Positions 1-10,659 of a stretch of DNA of 64,000 nucleotides are shown here, in pieces (position 1 is the stretch's first letter; every line of letters starts with the position of its first letter). This stretch comes from Larix kaempferi. Its lineage: Eukaryota > Streptophyta > Pinopsida > Pinales > Pinaceae. Made by a program: the position numbers and the translations under genes. The notes under the pieces were generated by a model. It did not search any database. It was not told where the DNA came from and saw only the letters and a list, made by a program, of their open reading frames with translations. Location: positions 27,752,501-27,816,500 of the forward strand of contig BSBM01000299.1 of NCBI GenBank assembly GCA_027924585.1. Reading direction: 5' to 3'.

Positions 1-575
1 AAAAGATGTATATTTTCAAGCATATTAATTATGATAAAAATGTAAATTGTGGACAAAGTAAGTTAAAGTATAGAAATTTTTAGCAATTTGACTATTAAAA
101 TCTACATGTATATATATTGTTTTGCATTGACAAAATCATTTAACATTAGTTATTGATAATAAATTTTATTAAATTTGAACAACATTATAATTAATAATGC
201 AATTAAATATAATACAATCAAATTTAGAATTTAAAGACAAATTAGAAAATTAATTATAATAAAAATTAAAAAAAAAAAAAAATAATGAAAACATGGCTAC
301 TTTAAATAATAGCATTATTGAACATAAGTCAATTTTGACTCAAATAAATATAAACTCAAAGTAAAACAAATTCCATTATTTTGGTGGTTAACATTGAATT
401 TATCTTTACCTAAATAATTACAAAGTATGGTAAAAGTGTGGCATACTAATTAAACCAAGAAAACTAAGTTAATGGTAGGACCAAGGGAAAATATATTGAG
501 TTAAAGAGGAAAATGTATAATATGACAAATCATATTAGATCTTTATGTCTCAAACTTTACTACGAAATTCATATT
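1..575. other. AT-rich intergenic sequence, no gene seen
   Basis: This stretch is strongly AT-rich and contains an A-tract near 268-285. I see no coding similarity on either strand and no LTR ends or splice-bounded exons. It probably belongs to old, decayed repeat sequence flanking the duplicated block that starts near 576. Confidence 0.5.
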
Positions 576-2036
576 CATGTGTACAGTAATGTTATTGTTT
601 GAAGTCTAATAAAAGAAGAAGGAAAAATGATTATATATTGATTCGCTTTTCTTTTTAAATCCAGGTTTAAATCCATGTAAAGAAAATGGACTTTAATGTT
701 AGATTAATGTCAAATGGTAATTAATATGAAGCAACACCACTTTCATGTTATCATAAATGTGAAATTCGAGTATTTTCAAACATTATCATATTCTTTTTTT
801 TGTCAAAAGATATATATTTTCAAGCATTATGCACTATTCATTAACAACTATGATAAAAATGTATAATGTGGATACTAGATAACATAAACTAAAGTGCGTA
901 CATAAACAATTTAGAAAAATATAAGTTGTAGTATTAATTAGGCATGTAATAGGCGGTGATGACATGAAAAGAAATCCTAAACTATGATATCCTTTAAAGT
1001 GAAATTTTTCTAATTGGACCATTTAAAAAATCATTAATTAGATGAAAAGTTTACTTATTTTTTACATATCATATATGATTAAATTGATAAAACTCATGGA
1101 AATTTAAAACTTTTAATTGTATGATTTATTTATTTTTATTGAATATTTTACTATATATCTATATGTAAAAAAATTTCAATCCACATAGTTTCCTAGAATA
1201 CTATACATAGGTATACTATCTAAATCCTTAAAATATGCCCCAACATAAACTGTCCAAAACTCTAGGCTCAACCATGATGGGGATAAGTAACCCCAAAATC
1301 ATCAGGGAAGTGCCAACGAATGGATATGCAATACCTTATGTAAGGTTTTATTGATATTCCAAGTGACAGTAGAAGCATAAGACAATGTTAGAATGTTTTA
1401 AAAACCATAGTTATATAAAATCCATGTGGAAAAAGGTTATGTTCATAAGTTGATCAAAATATTTAGCGAGTTTCCAATAATGGAGAATGTTTTGTTGTCT
1501 TGAATATATTGATATTGGCCATCGTGTTTCAGGTGTCGTAATTATGATCTAATGTCAATCTAGTGGATGGTTAGCTTATGTTATAAAATGAAAGTTGTAG
1601 AATCTTTGCATAAGGATTTTTCTACAAGACATAACTTGATACTTTGATAACAAGTTTATGACTCTATAAGAGCTATGAAATGTGTGAATTTCAATAGGTT
1701 TTACCATAGTGATGATATTCTTGATAAGGTATGCCAAGTTCAAGGATTTAGTCATTCCTATAGAACCATGGAGAAATTTTATTTGGTTTATGAGGTGGAG
1801 CTTGCATCCCTAGGTCTAGATGTTTTGTTAGGATAGTAGGTTCTAGACTGGTGGAAACCTACATGACAATTCTGTGATAATCACATTGCAATTAGTTGAT
1901 ATAAAATTCATGAGAACTTAAGTTGAGAGGTGTTTGGCATGCAAGTTGTAAGCCTATGAAGGATGAGCAAGGACCTTGACATTCCTAAAAAGGAGATATA
2001 TACAAAATTTTAGAAAACTAGAAACACATAGTCAAT
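576..2036. repeat. 1.46 kb tandem duplication, copy 1
   Basis: The sequence from CATGTGTACAG at 576 is repeated almost base for base from 2037. Landmarks shared by both copies include GAAGTCTAATAAAAGAAGAA (about 601 and 2062), a run around CTATACATAGGTATAC (about 1200 and 2718), and AAAAAGGAGATATATAC just before the end. Spacing between copies starts at 1461 bp and grows to about 1516 bp after a small insertion in copy 2. No reading frame is maintained, so I take this as a non-coding segmental duplication of repeat-derived DNA. Confidence 0.85.
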
Positions 2037-3550
2037 CATGTGTATAGTTATGTTATTGTTTGAAGTCTAATAAAAGAAGAAGGAAAAATGGTTATATATT
2101 GATTCGTTTTTCTTTTTAAACCCAGGTTTAAATCCATGTAAAGAAAATGAACTTTTATGTTAGAATAATGTCAAATGGTAATTAATATTAAGCAACACCA
2201 CTTTCATGTTATCATAAATGTGAAATTTGAGTATTTTCGAACATTATCATATTCTTTTTTTGTCAAAAGATATATATTTTCAAGGATTATGCACTATTCA
2301 TTAACAACTATAATAAAAATGTATAATGTGGATACTAGATAACATAAGCTAAAGTGTGTACATAAACAATTTAGAAAAATATAAGTTGTAGTATTAATTA
2401 GGCATGTAACTGGTGGTCATGACATGAAAAGAAATCATAAACTATGATATCCTTTAAAATGAATTTTTTCCAATTGGGCAATTTAAAAAAATCATTAATT
2501 AGATTAAGAGTTTACTTTTTTTTACATATCATATATGATTAAAAAAACCATTAATTAGATTAAGAGTTTACTTTTTTTTACATATCATATATGATTAAAT
2601 TGATAAAATTCATGGAAAGTTAGAATTTTTAATTGTATGATTTATTTATTTTTATTGAATATTTTCCTATATATCTATATGTAAAAAAATTTCAATCCAA
2701 ATAGTTTCCTAGAATACTATACATAGGTATACACTCTAAATCCTTAAAATATGCCCCAACATAAAGTGTCCAAAACTCTAGCCTCAACCATGATGGGGAT
2801 AAGTAACCCCAAAATCATAAGGGAAGTGCTAACGAATGGATATGCAATACCTTATGTAAGGTTTTATTGACATTCCAAGTGACAGTAGAAGCATAAGCCA
2901 ATGTTAGAATGTTTTAAAAACCATAGTTATATAAAATCCATGTGGAAAAAGGTTATGTTCATAAGTTGATCAAAATATCTAGCGAGTTTCCAATAATGGA
3001 GAATGTTTTGTTGTCGTGAATATATTGATATTGGCCATCTTGTTTCAGGTTTCTTAATTTTGATCTAATGCCAATCTAGTGTATGGTTAGCTTGTGTTAT
3101 AAAATGAAAGTTGTAGAATCTTTGCATAAGGATTTTTCTACAAGACATAACTTGATACTTTGCTAACAAGTTTATGACTCTATAAGAGCTATGAAATGTC
3201 TGAATTTCAAAAGGTTTTACCATAGTGATGATATTCTTCATAAGGTATCCCAAGTTCAAGGATTTAGTCATTCCTATAGAACCATGGAGAAATTTTATTT
3301 GGTTTATGAGGTGGAGCTTGCATTCCTAGGTCTAGATGTTAGGTTAGGATAGTAGGTTCTGGACAGTTGGAAACCTACATGAAAATTATGGGATAATCAC
3401 ATTGCAATTAGTTGATAAAATTCATGAGAACTTAACTTGAGAGGTGTCTAGCATGCAAGTTGTAAGCCTATGAAGGATGAGCTTGGACCTTGACATTCCT
3501 AAAAAGGAGATATATACACAATTTTAGAAAACTAGAAACACGTACTCAAT
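2037..3550. repeat. 1.46 kb tandem duplication, copy 2
   Basis: Head-to-tail second copy of the block at 576-2036. The junction at 2031-2040 and the far end at about 3545-3554 both read CAATCATGTG, so the short word CATGTG lies at every unit edge and may have guided unequal exchange. The copy is longer than copy 1 because of a 56-bp internal duplication at 2485-2596. Scattered substitutions separate the copies, so the duplication is not very recent. Confidence 0.85.
2485..2596. repeat. 56-bp internal duplication in copy 2
   Basis: A segment containing ATTAATTAGATTAAGAG followed by a T-run and ACATATCATATATGATT occurs twice in direct succession (about 2485-2540 and 2541-2596). Copy 1 of the large duplication has it once (about 1028-1080), so this small duplication arose after the large one. 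Confidence 0.8.
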
Positions 3551-3737
3551 CATGTGAATGTTTCATCTCCATCAATTTTGCATCACACAACTAATATTGG
3601 TTGTGATGTGGGATTTTAGTCTCATGATCAAATTTCCAAATGTAAGAAAGGGGAATCTAAGGATATCTTGACTAAGTTGAACATTAAGTGAACAAGAGTT
3701 GCATGCAGCTTAGTCCCTTCCCTAAAGAATTTAATTA

Positions 3738-4010
3738 GAAATAAATATTGGATATTATGAATTGATGTTTATTAAAAAATAATAATAAAAAACAAGTAAT
3801 GGTTGTCTGCCATAAAGGATTTATCGCATGAAAACAAGAAAGCAATGGCTCCTTGCCCTGTCCTAGAGGATTTAATGCATAAATAAATACTAAATACTGT
3901 GACTTGTTTATTAAAAAAAAACAAAGCAATGGATCTCTACCCTAGAGGATTTACTGCACAAATAAATACTAAATATTCTAAATTGTTGTTTATAAAAAAA
4001 CAAAGCAATG
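3738..4010. repeat. ~80-bp imperfect tandem repeat, about 3.5 units
   Basis: Units begin with AAATAAATAYTRRATA and continue through a TTTATTAAAAAA run, then AAGCAATGG and TAGAGGATTTA. Starts lie at about 3740, 3881 and 3960, with a partial unit at about 3830. Several open frames cross the array, but they follow the repeat and show no protein similarity. The array lies just upstream of the decayed copia pol and may be part of that element's leader or an older insertion. Confidence 0.7.
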
Positions 4011-4499
4011 TTATTGAGCTTAAAAGAAACAAAAATATTCATTTGAAATGCTACAATATACAAAAGTCTAGGAACATACAATAAATGGGTATTGAACATA
4101 AATACATTCAAGTCAATTGCAATCCAAGCTCCTATAATAGTGAACAAAAAAAAATTCTTGATAGTGAGAAATTCTAAAAAAATCCACTTACTCGTTCGTG
4201 TGCAGGCCACCACTAGTAAACACTTTCCCTTGATAACCAAAATTTATTTCAAATGCATGAGCCTTGGTACATAGCAGTGGCAATCTATGTGAGCTTTGAC
4301 ACATACTATTAAGTCACTTGCACCATAGAGCCCTACCTCTTTTGAAGGGCATGTTAGTGGGGCTACCAAATTCATGGTAGAGAGCATATGAGTGTGCAAG
4401 GTTTGTGCACTTCACAAGAATGCCAAGACTAATTTTCTAAGCAACAAGCACTGATAAAAAGGGATTTTTGATATGGTACATTTGAATGTGTGTAGACAT

Positions 4500-4965
4500 A
4501 CATCATCAACTAGAAATATTTATTATGTTTATGTCATTGATTACACTTTTAGGAAAACCTAGATCCATTTTATGAAGACCAATGATGGGGTCTTTAGCAA
4601 GTTCCAAGAGTTTGATGGAGGTCTTTATCTCTTGTGGGGAACCAAATAGGTAGAAGATCAAGGCACTAAGATCTAACAATGGAGGACAGTATACCTCCAA
4701 GGAATTGGATTCTTTTGCAAAGAAGCAAGGATCGAGAGGAAGTCGATAATGTCTTACAATCCACAACAGAATGGGGTGGATAAAAGAAAGAATAGATCCA
4801 TAGAGGAGACAACCAAGACAATGGTGCATGAATTAGATATAAGTATGTTCATTTGGGTAGAAACTTGCAGTATGAAAATCTATAACTTGAATAAGTGTCC
4901 TCACAAGGCATTGAAGGGAAAGACACCCAAGGGATATTTTAAACTAAGCTTGAACATTGTAATTT
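4500..4965 (+). pseudogene. copia integrase core, inactive
   Basis: The translated segments YVIDYTFRKTW (about 4530) and RSNNGGQYTSKEF (about 4670), then YNPQQNGVDKRKNRSIEET (from 4752), follow the plant copia integrase consensus. Active copia integrases read RSDNGGEYTS and NGVAERKNR. Here the second catalytic Asp is Asn and the catalytic Glu is replaced by Lys, so the DDE triad is broken in addition to frameshifts and stops. The best-preserved stretch ends with CPHKALKGKTPKGYF, the usual boundary before the inter-domain linker. Confidence 0.88.
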
Positions 4966-5479
4966 GAGGGGTGAGTTTGTTGGTTATAATGAGTCCGCCA
5001 AGCTTATAGAGTATACATTTCGCCTCAACAGAAGAAAATAACGAGCTTAGATATGGAGTTTGATAAGGATGCATGGAGGCACCTCCAGCAAAGGTTGAGG
5101 AAAGAGGACCACTTATATTGTTGAACCACATAACCAAAATTGTATTAGCAAGGATGTAGAGGTGGACTCGTTGATGCTTCCATACCTTTTGATTCAACTA
5201 GGAGGCCTAGGTGGCTTACTTGGAGATTGCAATACATGGAGGAGCAAGTTGGAGCTCCTAAACTTCTTTCCAAGTGAGTCATCCTCCCAAGAAATTTTGT
5301 AATTATGTTGCACTAAGATCTTCCATTATTACTCTAGAGATTTTTAGTTATAAGGAGGCAACATGTGAGAATTAGGTATAACAATATGCCATGGTGGAGT
5401 AAAAATCCATCATGAGGAATAATGTGGGAGATTGTGTCACAACTAGAGGGGAAATTTGTAATTAACGCCCTGTGGCTTT

Positions 5480-6030
5480 ACAAGATGAAAGTATTCAACT
5501 AATGGTAGTGTTGAGAAGTACAAGTTTTAATTCATAGTGAGAAGATTCTCCCTAAAAGAGGGAGTTGACTATGAGGAGACATTTGATTTAGTTGTTAAGA
5601 ATAAATCCATCAAATATATCATGTCCTTAACATCAGATTTTGGTTGGTCTCAATATTAGATGGATGTTAAGGGTGCATTTTTTAATGCACTAGTTGAGTA
5701 GGAGGTTTACATAAGTTAGGCTAGAGGTTTTGAGGGGCAAAGGAATGAAACCCATGTATGCAAATTAAAGAAGGAATTTTACGAGCTTAAGTAGGAACCA
5801 TGTGCTTGATCTCTAGGATTGATGAGTTTCTATTAGGTTAGGGATTCATAAAATTGCTGTTGATCACAATCTTTATTATATATTTGATAAATCAAATATG
5901 TGTGTTCTAGTCCTTCTGCATGTAGGTGATTCAACTAACAAGAAGTTCAAAAAATATCATAACATGGTGCTATATAGAGTTGGAATGCAAGTTTGACATG
6001 AAGGAATCAATTGTATGCAGTGTTTCTTGG
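5480..6030 (+). pseudogene. copia reverse transcriptase, inactive
   Basis: Recognisable pieces in order are KEGVDYEETFDLV (about 5557), MDVKGAFFNALVE (about 5659), CKLKKEFYELK (about 5760), and LTRSSKNIITWC with ELECKFDMKE (5931-6005). These match the plant copia RT palm. The catalytic YVDD box should lie at 5919-5930 and reads HVGD there, so one catalytic Asp is lost. Several in-frame stops confirm that this is dead sequence. Confidence 0.88.
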
Positions 6031-6117
6031 GTTTGGAGGGTTGGCAAAGTCCATGCAAGGGATTCCTTGGATAGGGTAAGTTTGCAATTGAAATTTTGGA
6101 GGTTTTCAGATGATGCA

Positions 6118-6480
6118 CTATAAATCCTTTACTACTCCTATTATACCTATTGCGAGGTTATCAACATATTCAAATTTAGATTTTAATCCAATAGGATACA
6201 AATAGTCGATAACTTCTATCATGTCTCTAGTAAATATGGAGAGATCGCAGGCACAAGTAACTATTAAGTCTTGTTTGAATTGTAAAATGTTCTCAAAGAA
6301 GGACCATAGGTAGATAGAATACCAACATTTACTCTCACTAGCACCACCCTGCACCACTTTGGAAATTGGAATCTAGATTCCGCAGCTTTAAAGTTCAAGG
6401 TGCTCTCCTCCGGCTGCAAAGGTGTTGCCTTTCCTTCGATTCCCACCCTGGCAGGTATTTTTTTTACATGAATCTACTTA
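6118..6480 (+). other. Junction between copia remnant and E1 pseudogene
   Basis: The left part weakly continues the copia C-terminal region: a frame with TTPIIPIARLSTYSNLDFNP, then SIMSLVNME. From about 6300 there is no convincing similarity on either strand. Open frames on the minus strand do not match the neighbouring E1 sequence. Confidence 0.4.
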
Positions 6481-6499
6481 TCAAAACTCCCATTGAGTA

Positions 6500-6661
6500 C
6501 CTTGTACATTAGTAAGACTTGAAATCTATTTGTATAAAGTCCAGCAGATTTGGAAAATGCTTGGGAGCAGACCAGAATGCTGCACCTCCGCTTGTGGTTG
6601 TATTCTCAGGGAAGTTGAAAGCAAGCTGCTTCACACGATTTGAAAAGTAATCCTCAAACCT
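6500..6661 (-). pseudogene. E1 pseudogene block 4, fused to a downstream piece
   Basis: After a clean acceptor (TTTGATTCAG) the minus strand reads [18 protein letters not shown], then [16 protein letters not shown], matching plant E1. The intron to block 3 (about 6662-6833) is retained. After about 6530 the similarity jumps to MYKVLNGSFDK, which in E1 lies much further towards the C-terminus. This implies a deletion of several hundred coding bases. Confidence 0.85.
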
Positions 6662-6833
6662 GAATCAAATCAATGAGTGATTTTTAAGTGAAATTCAATC
6701 TTGTAAATAGTGGATTATAAGAAATACCTGTGAAAATTCATGTAAGATTGCTGCAATGCAAGATGCAAATGACAATGACAGTCAAACAAAAATTAATTAT
6801 AAAAAGGGAATGGAAGGGATTAATTACTTTATT

Positions 6834-7300
6834 CTAGACCACGTGAGGCAATCTTCAAATGTTAGGCATCTCTGTGAAACCAAAAAATCGACAACAGACT
6901 CTAGAAGTTCTCGAGCCTGAGCATCCCCTGCATACTTGATTGCCGCTATGTATTCTTGTGGTTTGGAAAAAAAAGTATTTGCTTTAGCTGGAGTTTTGTC
7001 TAAGAGACCTTCAAATTCAAACCTTTCCCATGTGAGACAATGGTGAATATTATGTGGAAATGAGTGAATCGTGCCCATGGGCGCCTTCTTTTCAGGAGGA
7101 TCTCATGATGCTCCATAATTTCAGTCAAGTGAGGGATAACCATTTGGGTGTTTGACTTGGTTCCAGAGTTACAGATTCTAGCAATGACACCTTGAATCTA
7201 CATACAACCTGGCATTAACATTGTCCAGTGCATTTAAAACAACATCAACCTCACTGCTCCACCCCACATTTCTTTTGAAGATCTGGATTTACACAATGTC
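6834..7300 (-). pseudogene. E1 pseudogene block 3 (catalytic cysteine region)
   Basis: On the minus strand it reads VDVVLNALDNVNARLYVDSR, then [29 protein letters not shown] and [18 protein letters not shown], ending [14 protein letters not shown]. Plant E1 has PMCTVHSFPHN; here the active-site Cys codon is GGC (Gly) at 7073-7075. There is a small deletion after VIPHLTE and an Arg-to-stop change (TGA) before DPPEKK. The exon ends at ATAAA followed by GTAATT, a usable donor. Confidence 0.9.
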
Positions 7301-7382
7301 TGTAATTACATTTTAGATATTTGATTTTGAGATGCTGGTCAATGTTTAAGTTGCTAATTTATTTTTTTATAAAAACTGGTAG

Positions 7383-7760
7383 GTTTGGATAAATAGTGAT
7401 GATCCAGAGCTTGAGGAGCGCTTAATGCAACATTTGGCAGCTGCACGACAATTTACTAGAAGGGAAACTTCACACGATAGGTGTTCTGCTCAAGGTCACC
7501 CACAAATTTTGTTGTTTTCATCTCATCCTAGTGTGCCTCCCCTTCCAGCAATGACTTTCTGAAGGTGCCCATTCTGTAATAGTGACTGTGGCCAGTCCTA
7601 TTACACCTCTTGCAGTTGTTGAGGAAGAACAATCGCAGCTACGAAGTTCCACGGATTTGCAACAAAAGAAGACATAGGGATAAAACTTGGCCAGTCACGT
7701 TCTTATCGTGTTCTTCTGCTAGTATTTCTTTAATTGCATCCTATCTGTCTATTATTGCTC
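7383..7760 (+). pseudogene. RING E3 ligase fragment (RHF2A-like)
   Basis: A splice acceptor (AACTGGTAG) at 7374-7382 precedes a frame reading DDPELEERLMQHLAAARQF, then RRETSHDRCSAQGHPQ and LLFSSHPSVPPLPAM. The EERxxQHLAAA...RRE...SAQG...FSSxP pattern matches the part after the RING domain in the RHF2A family of ubiquitin E3 ligases. The frame stops at 7559 and resumes shifted as TVASPITPLAVVEEEQ up to about 7669. The RING finger itself is absent. It lies head-to-head with E1 block 3. The family call rests on remembered consensus. Confidence 0.62.
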
Positions 7761-7930
7761 CGAGATATCTGGTCAATAGATCAACAGTGCATTATCATAA
7801 CCTCTATTGTGTTATGATATTGGCACGCAAAACAAGTTACCAGAACGCTCTTTTTGAGGACAATGCACCAAATCAAGCTCACCTAAACGCAAACCTGCCT
7901 TTGTCAAGAAACTTATCTATAGGATAGGAT

Positions 7931-8957
7931 GGTTGGCTTTGTAAAGACATGGCTTTGGCTTTACTTGCTTCCTGGCCCAGCCCAAAATTTACACTCCAAC
8001 ATTACTTTGTATCACCCGCAATAAAGGAAATAAGTTTTTCTACCTATTTAAGTCAACTTTTATGTGGGCTGCATCGCCACCTTATTATCTCGTGAGTTAC
8101 TTTGGGTAGACTAGTCCTACTTAAAACCTAATCTTGAACGATAGTTTTAATGGAATGGTTAATAATTAGGTTTGGTCCATATTTATGATAAAAGATGTAG
8201 AAAACTAGTAGCTAATTTTCAAGAACCATAATGCATGAGAGCGATGTTTTGAAGATGAACTACATGAATCTCTTTGGCGACTATCTAACTTTTCAAGATG
8301 AACCATTAAATGAACGAGCGATCTTTTGAAGTTGAACCATTAATGAACGAAGATGAACAACACAGAACACTTGATGAAACTCATTGACTTGTTTATGGTT
8401 ATTTTAATACGGTGAGAACAAGGTTCACAGATTCCAGACTCCAATAAAATATAGAAAGACGCCAAAACACAGCAAGGCCATGCCCACGGCTCTGAAATTG
8501 CAAAAGAAAAAAGAAAACCGGAGATAACTATCTAATTGGAAAAGATTCCGATCCTTTTTCATCAAGTAAATTACAAATTTACGGAGGAACTCAGTCTATA
8601 TAAACACTCCAATAATCAAAATATATATTTACGAAACAATTTACAATTCAATAATCAAACTATATATTTAGGAGACAATTCTGTAATCTGACCTAGCTTG
8701 TACAAACCAGAAAATGAATGATTTTATGTGGGAAGCTCAACACTATTACCATACTTAGTAAAAGTCAAGCAATCATGCCCTTCCACTGCACACCAAACCT
8801 AAGTTTTTTCAAAAGACCCAAAGACGAGTAACAAATACAACATTATGATGCTATTGGGTTCCAAAAGATACAAATATTAGACAAATCTAATGTCCCTCAA
8901 CCCTAACACACATAAGGCATTGCTCAGTGAACTGAACTGCACCCAAAAGGACCAATT
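7931..8957. other. Non-coding sequence between captured gene pieces
   Basis: No coding similarity seen. Read from the minus strand, the right part (about 8680-8957) follows a stop codon and looks like the 3' untranslated region of the unidentified gene ending at 8958. Around 8240-8400 the words TTTTGAAGATGAAC, AAGATGAACC and GAAGTTGAACC recur as a short degenerate repeat. Confidence 0.4.
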
Positions 8958-9253
8958 TCAAGGCTTCGGACGGGTGTAAATATAATCGATGTCTTCATAT
9001 TCAGGATTTTCATGGGCTTCTTTCCATTCATCTTCATTGGAGGTTGAATGCACGCTTTTCCTTACAGCCATCCCTTGCCCTTGGCATTGTAATACCTTAT
9101 GATCTCCATCACGCAAAACCAAGTTAGGTTTAACTCCAAACCTGAAATTCATCAAACAAATCCAGAAGTATTATAGCATATATCTTACTTTGTTGGGAGC
9201 GTTTTGGATGGAATTTTCCTTACAATCGGAAAGCCAAACTTCACCAGTATTTT
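8958..9253 (-). pseudogene. Last two exons of an unrecognised plant gene
   Basis: On the minus strand a 65-nt exon (9253-9189) is bounded by TTTTAATTGCAG and GTAAGA. A second exon follows (9141-8958) after GAATTTCAG. The two join in phase to give KILVKFGFPIVRKIPSKTL, then FGVKPNLVLRDGD, MAVRKSVHSTSNEDEWKEAH and YIYTRPKP with a stop. The splice phases fit and there is no stop inside, so this is a genuine protein C-terminus. The intron is only 47 bp, short for a plant, so splicing may be impaired. I do not recognise the family. It lies between E1 blocks 2 and 3 on the same strand and does not belong to E1. Confidence 0.6.
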
Positions 9254-9265
9254 CTGCAATTAAAA

Positions 9266-9360
9266 TAAAGTTAAACCAACGCCCAGTAAAAACAGGCTTA
9301 AAACAATGTAATAATTTGTTAAATGTAATAAAGTTAAACCAACGCCCACTCAAAGCCATT
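9266..9360. repeat. ~64-bp spaced short repeat in an intron
   Basis: AATAAAGTTAAACCAACGCCCA occurs at about 9266 and about 9330. It lies directly upstream (minus strand) of the 65-nt exon at 9189-9253 and so duplicates part of that intron's 3' end. Confidence 0.75.
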
Positions 9361-9550
9361 GAGTGGCAAGCCAATAAGGATATGATCAAAACCAACACCA
9401 ACAGTTTCTGCATAGGGAAACTGATATTGCTCATAGTATTGAAATATGAGAATCAATTCGAGAATCCCCGAACGGTCTGAATATCTATAATGGATATAAG
9501 AAGCACTTAAAGGAGATTAATATAGGGCACTAAGGTATGAATTTTCCTAC

Positions 9551-9923
9551 CCAATATTCCAATCCCTAAAGAGGAATTGTCTTCTAAGATTACTCTTCTC
9601 AATAACGTCATCATCCGTTATAGTCAACTTTCCCTAACTTCCACAGGACGATCCCATGAGGGCTAAGTTCTATAAAAGCTCACATCGCAGAGCACCAACC
9701 CCCACAACAAATAATTTCCCATATTGCAACCTTTTCTGCATCTCTTTTCCAACATCGCAGAGCACCAACCCCCCACAACAAATAATTTCCCATATTGCAA
9801 CCTTTTCTGCATCTCTTTTCCAAACACAGAAATTTGGGCATCATAACAACAATTCAAAGGTGCCACGTCCTCTGGCCCAAGGGATTCTACAAGAAGAGAT
9901 TCCAGTGAGCCGAAATAGAAGAA
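9551..9923 (-). pseudogene. E1 pseudogene block 2 with internal duplication
   Basis: A splice acceptor (TGTACAG) precedes FFYFGSLESL. The block continues YDAQISVFGKEMQK, GKLFVVG, then in shifted frame GALRCELL, NLALMGSSCG, KLTITDDDVIEKSNL and RQFLFRDWNIG. This corresponds to the ATP- and ubiquitin-binding adenylation domain. A 70-bp direct duplication at 9682-9822 breaks the frame, and a stop occurs before NLALMG. The block ends at ATTGGGTAGG, close to a normal donor. Confidence 0.88.
9682..9822. repeat. 70-bp direct duplication inside E1 block 2
   Basis: The segment starting ACATCGCAGAGCACCAACC and ending CATCTCTTTTCCA occurs at 9682-9751 and again at 9752-9822. The copies differ by one extra C in the second. 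Normal E1 proteins have no repeat here, so it is a lesion specific to this pseudogene. High identity makes it one of the younger events in the locus. Confidence 0.9.
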
Positions 9924-10106
9924 CTGTACAGCAATATAGCAATTGTTATTACTATTATACAATAATTGGATGCTTTGTTGCGTTGCTTATATAAAAACTA
10001 AATAATGAAGGGGAAATTCCATTATTTAAGATGGATTATGAAAAGCATTAAAAAGTTATGGTGAGAAAGAAATAAAAACTGGAAAATTGGATGAAACTTG
10101 CCAGAA

Positions 10107-10350
10107 CAGGCTTTCACAACCTCATGTCCAACTATTCCACGAAACATAGCTGCCATGGGATTCAACACTGCACGGGAAGCACTTGATAAATGCTTGAATA
10201 CATTTACATTTTCATCAACGGCACTAGTATCCAACTTAATCAGACAGGTGTCACTATAATTTAAATGCCTTGCTATATCAATGAATCTACTGGCATATTC
10301 CTCGGAAGCAACACAAGGAAAACGCCCAAATTGATGAACAAATTTATTAG
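10107..10350 (-). pseudogene. E1 pseudogene block 1 (end of first adenylation half)
   Basis: Read on the minus strand, it gives NKFVHQFGRFPCVASEE, then ASRAVLNPMAAMF and GIVGHEVVKACSGKFHP. These are diagnostic of plant ubiquitin E1. This is the least damaged block, with an open frame throughout. The exon should end at IFQ just before TTTTTATT, where the splice donor GT is lost. Sequence upstream (10460-10640) may hold one more decayed exon, but I could not confirm it. Confidence 0.88.
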
Positions 10351-10659
10351 AGCTGAATGCTTTACTTACCAATTTAAGAATGGTTCATTATACTGTATTC
10401 AAGCTACATATGAAAATATCCATGAAGGACACAAATACCAGCAAGAGTTAAATTTAACATGTATACTCAAGGTTTTGCAACAGGCCCATACATGAAAACC
10501 ATAGAAGTGTTATATGTCCTGAAAAACATGGAGATAAATTTACCTTTGACCTGCATGAAAGGCATGTGTAACCTTCTGTGGATGGAGCTCTTTGCAAAGT
10601 TTGAAGCAAAGATTGAGTGTGCGGAACATTTGGAGCAAAATACTGGCTGTTAATGTTGT

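Larger units (their letters stand above)
4290..6290 (+). mobile_element. Decayed Ty1/copia retrotransposon, pol region
   Basis: Integrase followed by reverse transcriptase on the plus strand is the Ty1/copia gene order. Both domains can be read only by moving between frames and through stops. I see no protease, no clear RNase H end and no confident LTRs, so limits are approximate. The right part (about 6118-6290) still reads like the region after the RT palm. It ends close to the E1 pseudogene on the opposite strand. Confidence 0.85.
6480..10350 (-). pseudogene. Ubiquitin-activating enzyme E1 pseudogene (UBA1-like)
   Basis: Four blocks on the minus strand follow the order of plant ubiquitin E1: about 10107-10350, 9551-9923, 6834-7300 and 6500-6661. 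They cover the end of the first half (NPMAAMFRGIVGHEVVKACS), the nucleotide-binding region (VGVGALRCEL, TDDDVIEKSNL, RQFLFRDWN), the catalytic-cysteine region ([12 protein letters not shown]) and [13 protein letters not shown]1 activates ubiquitin by adenylation and a Cys thioester. Here the catalytic Cys of the PxCT motif is Gly, and there are frameshifts, stops and a deletion near the 3' end. Introns are retained, so this is not a retrocopy. Foreign gene pieces occupy the gap between the second and third blocks. Confidence 0.88.
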
